Shown: piece by piece, positions 40,507-49,519 of the stretch | How positions within the stretch are numbered: the stretch's first letter is position 1 | How the letters are laid out: every line of letters begins with the position of its first letter | From: Dyella_B jejuensis | Lineage (GTDB): Bacteria; Pseudomonadota; Gammaproteobacteria; Xanthomonadales; Rhodanobacteraceae | NCBI RefSeq assembly: GCF_044904675.1 | Contig: NZ_JADIKJ010000003.1 | Location: 1-64,000, forward strand | Direction: 5' to 3' | Length of the DNA stretch: 64,000 nt | The notes under the pieces: generated by a model | The model's database searches: none | Told to the model about the DNA's origin: nothing | The model's input: the letters and a program-made list of their open reading frames with translations, nothing else | Made by a program: the position numbers and the translations under genes

Positions 40507-41340
40507 CTAGAACTTGCCGGCACGGAAATCGGCAATGGCCTGGTGGATCTGCTCCGGCGTATTCATGACGAACGGGCCGTAGCGCGCGACGGGCTCCTGC
40601 AGGGGCCGGCCGGCCACCAACAGCACGCGGGCCGGGGTTTCGCGACCGGCGATGCGCACGCTGCCACCCTGGGACAGCACCGCCAGCTCGCTGCGCGAAA
40701 GCGTTTCGCCGCCAACCTGGGCATCGCTGCCGTCAAAGACGTAAGCGAAGGCGTGGTGCTCCTGCGGCAAGGGAATATCGATTCCGGCGCCCGCCTCGAC
40801 CGCAATATCCAGGTAGACCGGGGCAGTGGCGATACCCGCTACCGGACCGCTGGCGTCACCCAGGGTGCCGGCGATGACCTTTACCGTCACCCCGTCAGCG
40901 GGACGAACAACCGGTATCCGCTCCGGACCGATGTCCTGGTAGCGCGGTGCAGTCATCTTGTCCCCGGACGGCAGGTTCACCCACAGCTGGAAACCCCACA
41001 TCAGGCCATTTTCCTGCTGCGGCATTTCCGAATGCAGGATGCCGCGTCCGGCGGTCATCCATTGCACGCTGCCCGGGGTGAGGTTGCCACGATTGCCGTG
41101 GTTATCACCATGCTGCATGTGGCCGGCCAGCATGTAGGTGACGGTTTCGAAACCGCGATGCGGATGCTCGGGAAAACCGGCGATGTAATCGCCCGCCTGG
41201 TCGGAGCGGAATTCGTCCAGCAACAGGAAAGGGTCGAGCATGTCCAGCCCAGGCTGGCCGATGATGCGCTTGAGCTTGACGCCCGCCCCGTCGGATGTGT
41301 CGATGCCGCGAATGCGGCGAAGAATGCGGCGCTCGGTCAT
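40507..41340 (-). CDS. Pirin family protein
   Basis: The 277-residue bicupin protein has the metal-binding HPHRGFETVTYML and later HSEMPQ in the N-terminal cupin, with the conserved DPFLLLDEF region upstream. Pirins bind iron and some have quercetin 2,3-dioxygenase activity; the role in this organism is unknown. The start ATG at 41340 (MTERRILRRI) is normal for the family. A much longer in-frame upstream extension lacks similarity and was rejected. Confidence 0.92.
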   Translation of the reverse strand: MTERRILRRIRGIDTSDGAGVKLKRIIGQPGLDMLDPFLLLDEFRSDQAGDYIAGFPEHPHRGFETVTYMLAGHMQHGDNHGNRGNLTPGSVQWMTAGRGILHSEMPQQENGLMWGFQLWVNLPSGDKMTAPRYQDIGPERIPVVRPADGVTVKVIAGTLGDASGPVAGIATAPVYLDIAVEAGAGIDIPLPQEHHAFAYVFDGSDAQVGGETLSRSELAVLSQGGSVRIAGRETPARVLLVAGRPLQEPVARYGPFVMNTPEQIHQAIADFRAGKF

Positions 41341-41485
41341 GCCATGCTCCGATAGAAGGTCTGCGCCACATGATGGTTGCGCTACGCCGCACACCCAAGC
41401 AGAGCAAAGTGAACGGAGTGTTTCCCGCATCCACGCAGTTCGATCGGCAGGCCAGGGAGCTGGCCTCCGATGCCCTGTTCTTTGT

Positions 41486-42163
41486 TTAGTGCACCCAGTG
41501 CCCGCTGCGCTGGCGGGGTGGTGCCGCATGGTCATTACTGGTATCGCCGGTTTGGTTGAAAGCGTCGATTTCCGCCTCGGTGGCCGGATGTTCGTACCAA
41601 TAATGGCTAACGGCCCCGAGCACCGCGGGCAGTTGCGCCAGGCACTCGTCGTATTCCTCGTCGCTAAGCTTCTCGAATTCGGTTTCCGCGCTCAGGATGC
41701 CTTCGTCGACGGCCAGTGCCATGACTGGCCCGAGCATTTCCATCAGCGATGGATCGTCGGCCAGGCGCTTTTCCCACAGTCCTGCACGCAGGTCGATGCC
41801 GCGACTGAAACCTTCGCACCAGCCTGCGGCCGACAGCATGGGACCGGTATCGGTATCCATCTCGCCAAGGATCGGCTCGTAAGCATCGACATCGAGCTCG
41901 GCGCTGATCGAATCATTAAGCTTGGCCAGCAGCGCCAACATGCGGTTGCCTTCCGCTTCATCGGCAAACGGCTCATGCAACACTTCAGGCAGCCATTCTT
42001 CGGGAAGCACTTGCACGGGCCCGACGGAAAGCGCGCTCAGCAGGCCATGCACGCCATCGAGCAGCAAATGACCGTCCCGGGCATGCAGGCGCAGATAGTT
42101 GTCGAGCTCGTCGAGCTCGTTGTCGTCCAGGGAACTGGGCCAGTCGGTCTTGATGTCGCTCAT
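41486..42163 (-). CDS. YecA/YgfB (UPF0149) family protein
   Basis: The 225-residue acidic protein has the UPF0149 pattern: DNELDELDNYLR near the start, LDGVHGLLSALSVGP (the LHGYLTALLIGP-like motif), AGWCEGFSRGIDLR and a C-terminal EYDECLAQLPAVLGAV. A C-terminal metal-binding SEC-C motif is not seen. The start ATG at 42163 lies 5 bases after the exonuclease III stop, so the two are one transcript. Family function is not established. Confidence 0.85.
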   Translation of the reverse strand: MSDIKTDWPSSLDDNELDELDNYLRLHARDGHLLLDGVHGLLSALSVGPVQVLPEEWLPEVLHEPFADEAEGNRMLALLAKLNDSISAELDVDAYEPILGEMDTDTGPMLSAAGWCEGFSRGIDLRAGLWEKRLADDPSLMEMLGPVMALAVDEGILSAETEFEKLSDEEYDECLAQLPAVLGAVSHYWYEHPATEAEIDAFNQTGDTSNDHAAPPRQRSGHWVH

Positions 42164-42168
42164 CGTTA

Positions 42169-42948
42169 TCAAATATCCAGGTCTACCGTGACCGGGGTGT
42201 GGTCGGAAGGTCGCTCCCAGCGACGCGGTTCGCGGTCGATAGTGGCCGTTCTGGCCGATGATTTCAGGGCATCGCCAAGCAGGATCAAGTCAATGCGCAG
42301 GCCCATGTTGCGCCGGAACGCGCCCTGCCGGTAGTCCCACCAGCTGTAGTGGCCGGCATCGGCTTCGAACAGCCGGAAACTATCGTGCAGGCCCAGCGCG
42401 GTGATCGCTTTGAGGGCAGCCCGTTCCGGCGGCGAGCACAGCACCTCTTCGCCCCAGCCGGCGGGGTCGTAGACGTCGCGATCGTCCGGCGCAATGTTGA
42501 AATCACCGAGCACCACCAGCTTCGGATGCCGCTGGATCTCTTGTGCAAGAAAGTCGCGGACTCGTTCCAGCCAGTGCAGCTTGTAGATGTATTTCTCGTC
42601 GCCTACGGCCTTGCCATTGACAACGTAGAGATCCACCACTCGCACGCCGCCGACAGTGGCCGCCAGGACGCGCCGCTGCGGGTCGTCCAGGCCGGGAACA
42701 TCGGTAAGTATGTCGTCGAAACGCAGGCCGGTGTCATTGCGCGCCAGGATGGCTACGCCGTTGTAAGTCTTCTGTCCGGCATACACCGCCTGGTAGCCGG
42801 CGGCGGCCAGTTCGTCGACCGGGAACTTGGCGTCCTCCAGTTTGGTTTCCTGCAAGGCCACTACATCCGGCCGCGCATCAGCAAGCCACTGGGTGAGGTG
42901 TGGCATGCGCACCTTCAGCGAGTTTACGTTCCATGAGGCGATTTTCAT
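42169..42948 (-). CDS. xth: Exodeoxyribonuclease III
   Basis: The 259-residue enzyme is an AP endonuclease and 3'-5' exonuclease of base-excision repair. It has KIASWNVNSLKVR at the N-terminus, the metal-binding glutamate in LQETKLED, YNGVAIL, GDFNIAPDDRDVYDP and the catalytic SDHTPV at the C-terminus. Length is normal for the xth/exoA class. The start ATG at 42948 is the family start; the preceding in-frame sequence was rejected. Confidence 0.94.
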   Translation of the reverse strand: MKIASWNVNSLKVRMPHLTQWLADARPDVVALQETKLEDAKFPVDELAAAGYQAVYAGQKTYNGVAILARNDTGLRFDDILTDVPGLDDPQRRVLAATVGGVRVVDLYVVNGKAVGDEKYIYKLHWLERVRDFLAQEIQRHPKLVVLGDFNIAPDDRDVYDPAGWGEEVLCSPPERAALKAITALGLHDSFRLFEADAGHYSWWDYRQGAFRRNMGLRIDLILLGDALKSSARTATIDREPRRWERPSDHTPVTVDLDI

Positions 42949-43378
42949 GCCGGAATTGTAAGCGATGCCGGTGACGGCGACCGCCAGGAATCTTGGTCCA
43001 CGCACTTTCAGAGCACATGCGCTGGACCGCCGGGATTGCCAAGCCAACACACGCGAGGAACCGGGCCCATGCCCTGCCGCGATGCATCCAGCTGCCGTGC
43101 TCGCATCACCCAGGGAAAGCTGGCGCGCTATGCCGGCTGCCGCGCACTTGAGTCCGCTATGAAACGCTTCGCCCTAGGCCATCGCATCCTGCTTCAGGAA
43201 ACGGTTGCTGTCCTGCGCGGGTGGCCTCACTTGTAGGAAGGCATAGGTGATCGCCGTTGGCGCAGCATCAAGCACTGGGCGCATTCCTTGCTGCCATGGA
43301 CAATGCCTTCATGCACATGGGCATGGACCCATTGAACTGTTAGCGTTAGGGGCTTCCCGTACCTGCGGAACACCCGCC
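42949..43378. other. 430-base intergenic region with nothing recognised
   Basis: This gap lies between the starts of the divergent exonuclease III and S9 peptidase genes. It should hold their promoters. No palindrome, repeat or credible small gene was seen; short open frames here lack family features. Confidence 0.5.
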
Positions 43379-45433
43379 ATGCCCAAGACACCCCACCTGT
43401 TGCTGCCATTGCTGGCGGCCCTGCTCGCTCCCGCGGCGTTTGCCGACGCGCCAAACGCCACTGATCCGCGAATCAGCACACTACTTACCCAGCTAGGCAA
43501 GGTGCGTGACATCGATGCAGTGGCGTTATCGCCGGATGGGCAACAACTGGCCTGGGTGGTGGAGACGAATGACAAACCGGGCATCATGTTGGCCGATGCG
43601 CACGGTCAGCACGCGCACCGTATCGGCCTGGCCACCAAGCCGGGCGACTGCAGCGAATATGGCCTGGCTTGGGCGCCGGATTCGCACCGCCTCGCATTTC
43701 TTTCCAATTGCGCCAGTTCGCGCGCCGGCATAGGCGGCAAGCAGCCGGATGTGTATGTGCTGGACACGCAAGGCCAGGACCAACCCGTGCGCCTATCTTC
43801 CGGCCTGCGCGGCTATGTGCATGCACTGGAATGGTCGCCGGACGGCAAGACCGTGGCCATGCTCTATGTGGAAGGCGCCACCCGCCGCGCCAGCGCAGTC
43901 GCGGCAGCGAAGCCCGCGATTGGCGAGATCGGGGTAGAAGGTATCGAAGTACAACGTGTTGCCACGCTCCCCGCGCAAGGTGGCTCACTGCAGCAAGTCA
44001 CGCCAGCAGGCAGCTATGTCTACGAATTCAGTTGGGCACCCGATAGCCAGGGCATCGCCTACGTGGCAGCACCGGCACCCGGCGACAACAACTGGTGGAT
44101 TGCGCAGCTGTACGTGCAGCCAGTACAACCCGGCGCGCCGCGCACGGCACTGGTCGATCCCGCGACCGTAAGCGGATCCCTACATGGATTGCAGATCGCA
44201 TTGCCGCGCTGGTCGCCGGATGGTTCGCGCATTGCTTTCATCGGCGGACTGATGAGCGATGAGGGCTCGACCGGTGGCGATATCTACAGCGTGCCTGCCC
44301 GTGGCGGCGCCCCGATCAATCTTACCCCCGGTATCCGCGTGTCACCGTCCTGGTTCAGCTGGAGTGGGCCGGACTCCATGCTGGTCGACCAAGTGCACGA
44401 TGGCCAAGCCGAGGTGGCGCATTACACGCTCAGGGACAACCATGCGCAACAGCAGCGCGTGCTGTTTACGGTACCCGGTTACATCGGTGATGGAACGGCA
44501 CTGCTGGCGCTCTCCCTGTCGGCTGATCATCGTTATCTTGCTTTTAGCGGATCGTCTTTCGAAACGGCGCCGGAAGTCTACGCCGGTCCACTCGACGGTC
44601 AGGCTCCCGCCCCGGTCACCACGATCAACGCCGATCTGAAGCCAAGCTGGGGCAAGGCCACGTCGGTGGAATGGGACAACGAGGGTTTCCATGTACAGGG
44701 ATGGCTGCTGTATCCCGCTCATTACGATTCCCATAAACACTATCCGATGATCGTCAATATCCACGGCGGTCCGTCGGCGGCCGTCCTGCAGCATTGGCCC
44801 TCGGTGGGTTACGGCGCCGTGCCTTTTTCCACGCTCGGATATTTCGTGTTCATGCCCAATCCGCGTGGCAGCTTCGGCGGGGGCGAGGCGTTCGTGCAGG
44901 CTAATCGCAAGGATTTCGGCTATGGCGATTTGCGCGACACGCTTGCCGGCGTGGATGCGGTCGAAAAGATGGTGCCAGTGGACGACCATCGGCTTGGCCT
45001 GACCGGCTGGAGCTACGGTGGCTTCATGAGCATGTTCGTGCCGACCCAGACACAACGTTTCCGCGCCGTGGTGGCGGGTGCAGGCATCGCCAATTGGCAG
45101 AGCTACTACGGCCAGAACTTGATCGACCAATGGATGATCCCGTTCTTCGGCTCATCCGTGTATGACGATCCAGCAGTCTATGCGAAAAGCTCGGCCATCA
45201 ACTTCATCAAGAAAGTAAAGACGCCAACGCTGATCGTAGTGGGCGAGCGCGACGCGGAATGTCCCGCACCGCAATCATTTGAATATTGGCATGCATTGCG
45301 TGCGCTGGGCGTGCCCACCTCGCTGGTGGTGTACGCCAACGAAGGCCATCATTTCTATAACCCGGCCAACCAGCGCGATGTTCTGCAGCGTGCGTTGAAC
45401 TGGTTCGAGAAATATTTGCCCGCCGGGCAGTAA
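43379..45433 (+). CDS. S9 family prolyl oligopeptidase-type peptidase (acylaminoacyl-peptidase-like)
   Basis: The 684-residue exported serine peptidase has a signal peptide (MPKTPHLLLPLLAALLAPAAFA). A WD40-like beta-propeller follows, with repeated SPDG/APDS blades. The C-terminal hydrolase domain has serine in LTGWSYGGFMS, aspartate in VVGERDAECP and histidine in NEGHHFYNP. It is the third S9 peptidase in the window and is closest to the acylaminoacyl-peptidase/S9C group. The start ATG at 43379 is the first that yields the signal peptide. Confidence 0.9.
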   Translation: MPKTPHLLLPLLAALLAPAAFADAPNATDPRISTLLTQLGKVRDIDAVALSPDGQQLAWVVETNDKPGIMLADAHGQHAHRIGLATKPGDCSEYGLAWAPDSHRLAFLSNCASSRAGIGGKQPDVYVLDTQGQDQPVRLSSGLRGYVHALEWSPDGKTVAMLYVEGATRRASAVAAAKPAIGEIGVEGIEVQRVATLPAQGGSLQQVTPAGSYVYEFSWAPDSQGIAYVAAPAPGDNNWWIAQLYVQPVQPGAPRTALVDPATVSGSLHGLQIALPRWSPDGSRIAFIGGLMSDEGSTGGDIYSVPARGGAPINLTPGIRVSPSWFSWSGPDSMLVDQVHDGQAEVAHYTLRDNHAQQQRVLFTVPGYIGDGTALLALSLSADHRYLAFSGSSFETAPEVYAGPLDGQAPAPVTTINADLKPSWGKATSVEWDNEGFHVQGWLLYPAHYDSHKHYPMIVNIHGGPSAAVLQHWPSVGYGAVPFSTLGYFVFMPNPRGSFGGGEAFVQANRKDFGYGDLRDTLAGVDAVEKMVPVDDHRLGLTGWSYGGFMSMFVPTQTQRFRAVVAGAGIANWQSYYGQNLIDQWMIPFFGSSVYDDPAVYAKSSAINFIKKVKTPTLIVVGERDAECPAPQSFEYWHALRALGVPTSLVVYANEGHHFYNPANQRDVLQRALNWFEKYLPAGQ

Positions 45434-45658
45434 GCGCTCCGCAGATCTTCCGTCCGCGCAGCCACGCCGGGCGGAAGATTCAAAACAGTTTGCCTGCAGT
45501 GATTGCCTGCGTGGCGGTGGCGTGAAGCATCCCATTGCAGTCGGCCTTCTTTTCGAAGCCGTGATGCTGCCTTCACTATGTTTCTACCGCACGAATTCCA
45601 AGATGCATAGGTCGTGTTGTTGCGGCATGCACACTTCCTGTGGAAGGCGAACCTAGCG

Positions 45659-46384
45659 ATGCGGACAAGCACGGTTCTTGCAACATACGATTCGCGCGAT
45701 GCAGACGATATCTGCCTCTCACGCCGGCGTTTCCTCGTGTTGACGGCCTCCACACTACCCGTACTGCTTCTTGGCGGGTGCACGACTTCGCGTTCCGCCC
45801 CCACAACAAAGTATTTCACCGCTGGCGAAATGCGCTTTGTTCGTGCTGCGGTAGCCCGACTGATACCCGCGGATGAACTGGGCCCAGGCGCATTGGAAGC
45901 TGGAGTCGCAGAGTTCATCGATAGCCAATTAGCCGGAAGCTTCGGGCGGGCCTCTAGCTGGTATATGGAAGGGCCCTGGCAACTGGGAACGGAGCAACAG
46001 GGCTATCAGCTCTCGCTGACACCCTCCGAGCTCTATCGCAGCGCCATTCCGTTCGTTGAGGCACATTGCAGGCAACTTTACGGCGCCATCTTTGCGGTAT
46101 TGCCGTCTTCGAAGCAGGATGACGTCCTGCATGCGCTGGAAAAGGGAAACGTGCCCATGACGGGTATTCCCAAGGACACTTTCTTTGAAGCCCTGCTGCA
46201 GAACACCATGGAAGGCTTTTTTGCCGATCCCATCTATGGTGGCAACCGCGATTTCATCGGTTGGAAATTGATCGGATTTCCAGGGCCCCGGTACAACTAC
46301 CTCGAAGAAATCGGCAAGTTTGGCCAACCTTATAACCAACCTTTCGTGAGTTTGGGCGGCCGCGTTCCCAAGGTAGAAGCATGA
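45659..46384 (+). CDS. Gluconate 2-dehydrogenase subunit 3-like protein, Tat lipoprotein
   Basis: The 241-residue small subunit belongs to the gluconate 2-dehydrogenase subunit 3 family, a partner exported with the flavin subunit. It has a twin-arginine signal, SRRRFLVLTAS (residues 21-31), running into a lipobox LLGGC with C41, so it should be a Tat-exported lipoprotein. Conserved mature features include FFEALLQNTMEGFFADPIYGGN. GGAAGG precedes the ATG at 45659. It overlaps the GMC oxidoreductase gene by 4 bases. The Tat signal is useful because the flavin subunit has none and may be carried out with this subunit. Confidence 0.88.
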   Translation: MRTSTVLATYDSRDADDICLSRRRFLVLTASTLPVLLLGGCTTSRSAPTTKYFTAGEMRFVRAAVARLIPADELGPGALEAGVAEFIDSQLAGSFGRASSWYMEGPWQLGTEQQGYQLSLTPSELYRSAIPFVEAHCRQLYGAIFAVLPSSKQDDVLHALEKGNVPMTGIPKDTFFEALLQNTMEGFFADPIYGGNRDFIGWKLIGFPGPRYNYLEEIGKFGQPYNQPFVSLGGRVPKVEA

Positions 46385-48141
46385 CGCCGGACAAGCGCAT
46401 GCCCGCTGTCGATGTGGTCCTGGTTGGATTCGGCTGGACCGCATCGATCCTTGCGCAGGAATTGACCAACGCAGGCCTACAAGTGCTTGCGTTGGAGCGA
46501 GGTGCATTTCGCGACACCGTGCCAGATTTTTCTACGGCGCAAATACAGGACGAGTTGCGCTATGCGGTGCGCAAGCAAGGGTTCGAGCAAACTGCACGCG
46601 AGACGCTGACGTTCCGAAACACGACCAGCCAAGTTGCATTGCCGATGCGAAAGCTAGGGTCCTTCTTGCCTGCCGCCGGTGTCGGGGGTGCGGGCGTGCA
46701 TTGGAACGGACAGAACTGGCGATTCCTTCCCACGGATTTTGTCGCGCGTAGCCATACCGAACAGCGCTACGGTAAAAAATTCATACCGCCAGGCATGAAC
46801 TTGCAAGATTGGGGCGTCACCTACGATGAGATGGAGCCTTATTACGACCGCTGGGAATATCTATGCGGCATTTCTGGGCAAGCTGGCAATATCGGCGGCA
46901 AGATTCAGCCAGGCGGTAACCCGTTCGAAGGGCCGCGACGCCGCGATTTTCCGCTTCCACCGCTGCGTCGCAGTGCTTCTACCACGTTTTTCGATCAGGC
47001 GGCCAAGGAACTGGGACTGCACCCGTTTCCCTGTCCTGCTGCAAATGCATCGCGCCCCTACGTTAATTCGCTGGGCGTACAAATGGGACAATGCACCTTC
47101 TGTGGCTTTTGCGAGTGGTTCGGTTGCGGCAATTACTCCAAGGCGAGCCCGCAGACCACCATTTTGCCGGTGCTGTTGAAGAAGCCAAACTTCAGCTTCC
47201 GCACCTATTGCGACGTTACACGTATCAACACTGACTCCACCGGAAAGAAAGCCACTGGCGTAACGTATGTCGGTGCCGACGGCAAGGTATACGAGCAGCC
47301 TGCAAATATCGTCGCCTTGTGCGCATTCGCATATCACAACGCACACCTATTACTGCTGTCGAAGATCGGCAAACCCTATGATCCCGGCACCGGCCAGGGA
47401 GTGGTCGGTCGCAACTATGCCTATCAAATGAGCAGTACCATTGGCGTAACGTTCAAAGACATTATCAATCCTTTCATGGGCGCCGGTGCCCTCGGACAGG
47501 TAGTCGATGACTTCAACGGTGACAATTTCGATCATGGTCCGCTGAATTTTATTGGCGGTGGTTATATCTGCCTGTGGAATACGGGAGGCCGCCCAATCCT
47601 GCAGGAGTATCTGCCGGACCAAACACCCAAGTGGGGTTCGGCTTGGAAGAAAGCGGTTCACGAGGATTATCTGCGCTCGACCTGGATCCAGGGACATGGC
47701 AGCGTGATGAGCTATCGGTCCAATTATCTTGATCTGGATCCGACCTACACTGACGTCTATGGCAATCCACTATTGCGTCTCACGTTCGACTTTCAGCCGA
47801 ACGAGCATGCGATGTCCAAATACATCACCGACCAAGGCGCACGCATTGCCCGCGCGATGCCCATCAAGGGACTGAAGGTGGAGCAACGATCGGGCGACTA
47901 CTCCATCGTGCCGTATCAGACCACGCATAACACGGGCGGCGCTGCCATGGGTACGGATCCGAACACTAGCGTGGTAAACCGCTACCTGCAGTCGTGGGAC
48001 GTACCCAATCTGTTTGTCCTGGGATCAAGCGTATTCCCGCAAAACCCCGGCTATAACCCGACCGGCACGGTCGGCGCGCTGACCTTCTGGGCAGCAGAGG
48101 CCATTCAACGCTATATAAAGAATCCTGGATCGCTGATGTAG
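46381..48141 (+). CDS. GMC-type FAD oxidoreductase (membrane-bound sugar/alcohol dehydrogenase large subunit)
   Basis: The 586-residue flavoprotein has the FAD Rossmann motif in DVVLVGFGWTASILAQEL (glycine pattern GxGxx(A)) and PAAGVGGAGVHWNGQNWRF. The C-terminal GMC signature carries the catalytic histidine in TTHNTGGAAMGTDPN, then NPTGTVGALTFWAAEAI. It is like the large subunit of gluconate, 2-ketogluconate or sorbitol dehydrogenases that oxidise the substrate in the periplasm. It is the middle gene of a three-gene operon. It has no signal peptide. By eye its G+C is low for this genome: 29 of 60 bases are G/C at 47401-47460. Confidence 0.9.
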   Translation: MTPDKRMPAVDVVLVGFGWTASILAQELTNAGLQVLALERGAFRDTVPDFSTAQIQDELRYAVRKQGFEQTARETLTFRNTTSQVALPMRKLGSFLPAAGVGGAGVHWNGQNWRFLPTDFVARSHTEQRYGKKFIPPGMNLQDWGVTYDEMEPYYDRWEYLCGISGQAGNIGGKIQPGGNPFEGPRRRDFPLPPLRRSASTTFFDQAAKELGLHPFPCPAANASRPYVNSLGVQMGQCTFCGFCEWFGCGNYSKASPQTTILPVLLKKPNFSFRTYCDVTRINTDSTGKKATGVTYVGADGKVYEQPANIVALCAFAYHNAHLLLLSKIGKPYDPGTGQGVVGRNYAYQMSSTIGVTFKDIINPFMGAGALGQVVDDFNGDNFDHGPLNFIGGGYICLWNTGGRPILQEYLPDQTPKWGSAWKKAVHEDYLRSTWIQGHGSVMSYRSNYLDLDPTYTDVYGNPLLRLTFDFQPNEHAMSKYITDQGARIARAMPIKGLKVEQRSGDYSIVPYQTTHNTGGAAMGTDPNTSVVNRYLQSWDVPNLFVLGSSVFPQNPGYNPTGTVGALTFWAAEAIQRYIKNPGSLM

Positions 48142-48143
48142 CC

Positions 48144-49379
48144 ATGAAACGCATCGCACTCATCGTGGCCATGCTTGCCTGTACGATCGTCCCTTCATTT
48201 GCGGCACAAGATCGGCTCGGTTCGCATGACTTCGTCAGTGTGTCGCATGGACGATACCTCGTGAAGGCAGGTGATTGCGAAGCCTGCCATACCGTGCAAG
48301 GTGGCGCAGCCTTTGCAGGTGGTCGCCCAGTGCCTACGCCATTTGGCATCATCTATTCCGACAACCTTACGCCCGATCGCGATACCGGTATCGGCACGTG
48401 GACGGGCGATGATTTCTACCAGGCGATGCACAATGGAATCGATCGGCAGGGAAAGCATCTGTATCCGGCCTTTCCTTATCCGTGGTTCACCCGGCTCAGC
48501 CGATCTGACGTACACGATATCAAGGCTTATCTGGACACCCTGACGCCGGTTCGCCAGGTAGATCGCGAACCGATGTTACCTTGGCCCATCAGTAATCGGC
48601 ATGCGATGGCGGCATGGAATGCACTTTATTTCCGTGCAGGCACGTATGCTTACCGCGACGACAGATCTCCCCAATGGAATCGCGGAGCATATCTGGTGCA
48701 AGGCGCAGGTCACTGTGGCGCATGCCATTCGGACAAGAACATCCTCGGCGCGGCCAATCACAAACATCCCTTACAGGGCGGCTTCGCCGAAAATGTGTAT
48801 GCACCCAATCTGGGCCAGGGTGAAGAAGATGGTCTCAGCCGATGGAGCGAGCAGGATATCGTCGACTATTTGAAAACGGGGCGTAGCCGGCAAGCCACTG
48901 CCGCCGGCCCCATGGCAGAAGCGGTGGAACAGTCCACACAGTACCTCACGCAAGCTGACCTGCAAGCCATCGCGCTTTACTTGAAAGGTGTTGAGGGCCC
49001 GAGACCTGACCGAATAGCTGTCCCCGATGCCCATGTCATGCGTGATGGTGCCGGCATTTACGAGGACGAATGCACAGGATGCCATATGGAAGATGGCAAC
49101 GGCGAATCCAGTGTATTCCCAGCATTGCGTGGTAATAACAGCGTAACCACTTCCGAGCCGGATACCGTTATCGCTACGGTACTGCAAGGCGCGAAGCTGC
49201 CCGCAACGAAAAGCTCTCCTACAGCGTTGGCCATGCCTGCCTTTGCAGAAAAACTCGACGACGCGCAGATCGCTGCGCTGGTGACCTATATACGAAACGC
49301 ATGGGGAAATCGGGCGAGCGCCATATCCACATCGGATGTCAGCTCGCTACGTGAACGATTGAAAAAGTCTCCAGAGTGA
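48144..49379 (+). CDS. Triheme cytochrome c subunit of the GMC dehydrogenase
   Basis: The 411-residue periplasmic protein has a signal peptide (MKRIALIVAMLACTIVPSFA) and three haem c sites: C45-x-x-C48-H49, C191-x-x-C194-H195 and C310-x-x-C313-H314. This is the pattern of the cytochrome subunit that passes electrons from gluconate- or alcohol-type dehydrogenases to quinone. No C-terminal membrane anchor is obvious. It starts 2 bases after the GMC gene, completing subunit 3-flavin-cytochrome as one operon. Confidence 0.92.
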   Translation: MKRIALIVAMLACTIVPSFAAQDRLGSHDFVSVSHGRYLVKAGDCEACHTVQGGAAFAGGRPVPTPFGIIYSDNLTPDRDTGIGTWTGDDFYQAMHNGIDRQGKHLYPAFPYPWFTRLSRSDVHDIKAYLDTLTPVRQVDREPMLPWPISNRHAMAAWNALYFRAGTYAYRDDRSPQWNRGAYLVQGAGHCGACHSDKNILGAANHKHPLQGGFAENVYAPNLGQGEEDGLSRWSEQDIVDYLKTGRSRQATAAGPMAEAVEQSTQYLTQADLQAIALYLKGVEGPRPDRIAVPDAHVMRDGAGIYEDECTGCHMEDGNGESSVFPALRGNNSVTTSEPDTVIATVLQGAKLPATKSSPTALAMPAFAEKLDDAQIAALVTYIRNAWGNRASAISTSDVSSLRERLKKSPE

Positions 49380-49519
49380 TGTGCCAGGGAGTTCGCATCC
49401 CTTTGCTCGCTCCCAGCGACTGCCGGCTTGTCAGCGCCAATCTCTCGCAGGGCATGCATACTCAGGCTGTGCTTGCTGCGGCCGAGCACGCAATGGCTCT
49501 ATCTCGGGCCACGCTACGC

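Noticed and set aside
43051..43378. Possible small gene relic upstream of the third S9 peptidase
   Set aside because: Short frames on both strands lack ribosome sites and family features; treated as intergenic.
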